A DNA stretch of 5,676 nucleotides from DATAMF01 sp964472565 (lineage in GTDB: Bacteria > Chloroflexota > Anaerolineae > Aggregatilineales > Aggregatilineaceae): positions 1 through 5,676 of the forward strand of contig CAYYNB010000266.1 of the NCBI GenBank assembly GCA_964472565.1, in the 5' to 3' direction. Position 1 is the first letter of the stretch. Every line of letters starts with the position of its first letter. Positions 5,463-5,676 of the stretch are shown here, one piece after another. Under the pieces are notes generated by a model. The model saw only the letters and a list, made by a program, of their open reading frames with translations. It was not told where the DNA came from and did not search any database. Both the position numbers and the translations under genes were made by a program.

Positions 5463-5645
5463 ATGACCAGTCCAGAAGAAACCATGCTCATTTTGCAGAA
5501 GGCTCTCGACTTTACCGACGGCGAGATATCAGCCAACCACACCGGGCGTTTGTCCCGGCGGCAGCAAAATAAGCTGATCTGGCGTGAGCTGAAAACCGGG
5601 CTTTATGCACTGCTGGCCTGGGGGGCACAACCCCATACGCATTAA
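5463..5645 (+). CDS. Hypothetical 60-residue protein
   Basis: The frame starts at ATG 5463, preceded by the ribosome binding site AGAAGGA (5447-5453) at a good distance, and ends at TAA 5643-5645. The product is a predicted amphipathic helix (PEETMLILQKALDF), then EISANHTGRLSRRQQNKL, then a short hydrophobic stretch LYALLAWG and a polar end. The segment 'F...E..AN..GRLS..Q' reminds me of the cytoplasmic N-terminus of some small bacterial membrane proteins, but I cannot name a family. The hydrophobic stretch is too short to be a secure membrane helix, so the gene could be truncated by a frame error near the G6 run at 5620-5625. It follows the large gene by 76 bases with a hairpin between them. 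A common transcript is possible but not shown. Confidence 0.55.
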   Translation: MTSPEETMLILQKALDFTDGEISANHTGRLSRRQQNKLIWRELKTGLYALLAWGAQPHTH

Positions 5646-5662
5646 GCTAAGAAAAGAGACGC

Positions 5663-5676
5663 ATGGTAAACTCGTC
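5663..5676 (+). CDS. Possible start of a further gene, cut by the window edge
   Basis: An ATG at 5663, 17 bases after the previous stop codon, opens MVNS before the window ends. The purine-rich GAAAAGAG (5651-5658) could serve as a weak ribosome binding site. Too little is present to judge. Confidence 0.15.

Noticed and set aside
5453..5572. An alternative small gene starting at ATG 5453
   Set aside because: Its start is only one base after the GG of the AGAAGG Shine-Dalgarno sequence, and its product is a basic, His/Arg-rich peptide typical of a shifted frame. The frame starting at 5463 has proper spacing and a helix-like protein.
1..5676. CRISPR array, tRNA, rRNA, or toxin-antitoxin, defence or biosynthetic system
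   Set aside because: No short regularly spaced direct repeats, no tRNA-like cloverleaf and no gene pair of such a type were seen. The window contains IS remnants, one exoprotein gene and one small unknown gene.

Overview
The window holds two remnants of IS5-family insertion sequences on the left, one very large secreted multidomain protein gene that fills about three quarters of the sequence, and one small hypothetical gene on the right. All recognisable genes are on the + strand. No rRNA, tRNA, CRISPR array or phage gene was seen. The large protein combines a signal peptide, 'YPEGW' repeats, discoidin-type domains and a bacterial SH3 domain. From memory of such combinations, a Chloroflexota (Anaerolineae-like) bacterium or metagenome bin is the best guess. 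This is inference; there is no phylogenetic marker in the window.

Region 1-921: bases 1-144 encode the C-terminal tail of one IS5-type transposase, followed by its probable right terminal repeat (145-160). It abuts, at 160/161, the transposase gene of a second IS5-type element that lacks its left end and its first ~20-25 codons. The second transposase is in two frames (orfA and orfB), joined at an A5G5 run as in the two-frame IS5-family elements. It ends in a right terminal repeat (906-921) that matches the first one at 14 of 16 positions. The simplest reading is a nested insertion: the left element jumped into the transposase gene of the right one.

Region 922-1033 is the leader of the large gene. 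It has weak promoter-like hexamers, a short palindrome and a strong Shine-Dalgarno sequence.

Region 1034-5386 encodes a 1450-residue exported protein. Its order is: signal peptide, two ~176-residue repeats with a YPEGW motif, an unrecognised beta-rich module, a discoidin (F5/8 type C) domain, a second discoidin-like domain, an SH3_3 domain, then three more YPEGW repeats. There is no transmembrane anchor or enzyme active site that I recognise. A binding or scaffold role outside the cell is inferred, not shown.

Region 5387-5676 contains a 12-bp hairpin and a 60-residue hypothetical protein with its own ribosome binding site. A further start codon may lie at the window edge. I found no convincing new multi-gene system. 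The most unusual items are the architecture of the large protein and the nested IS junction.
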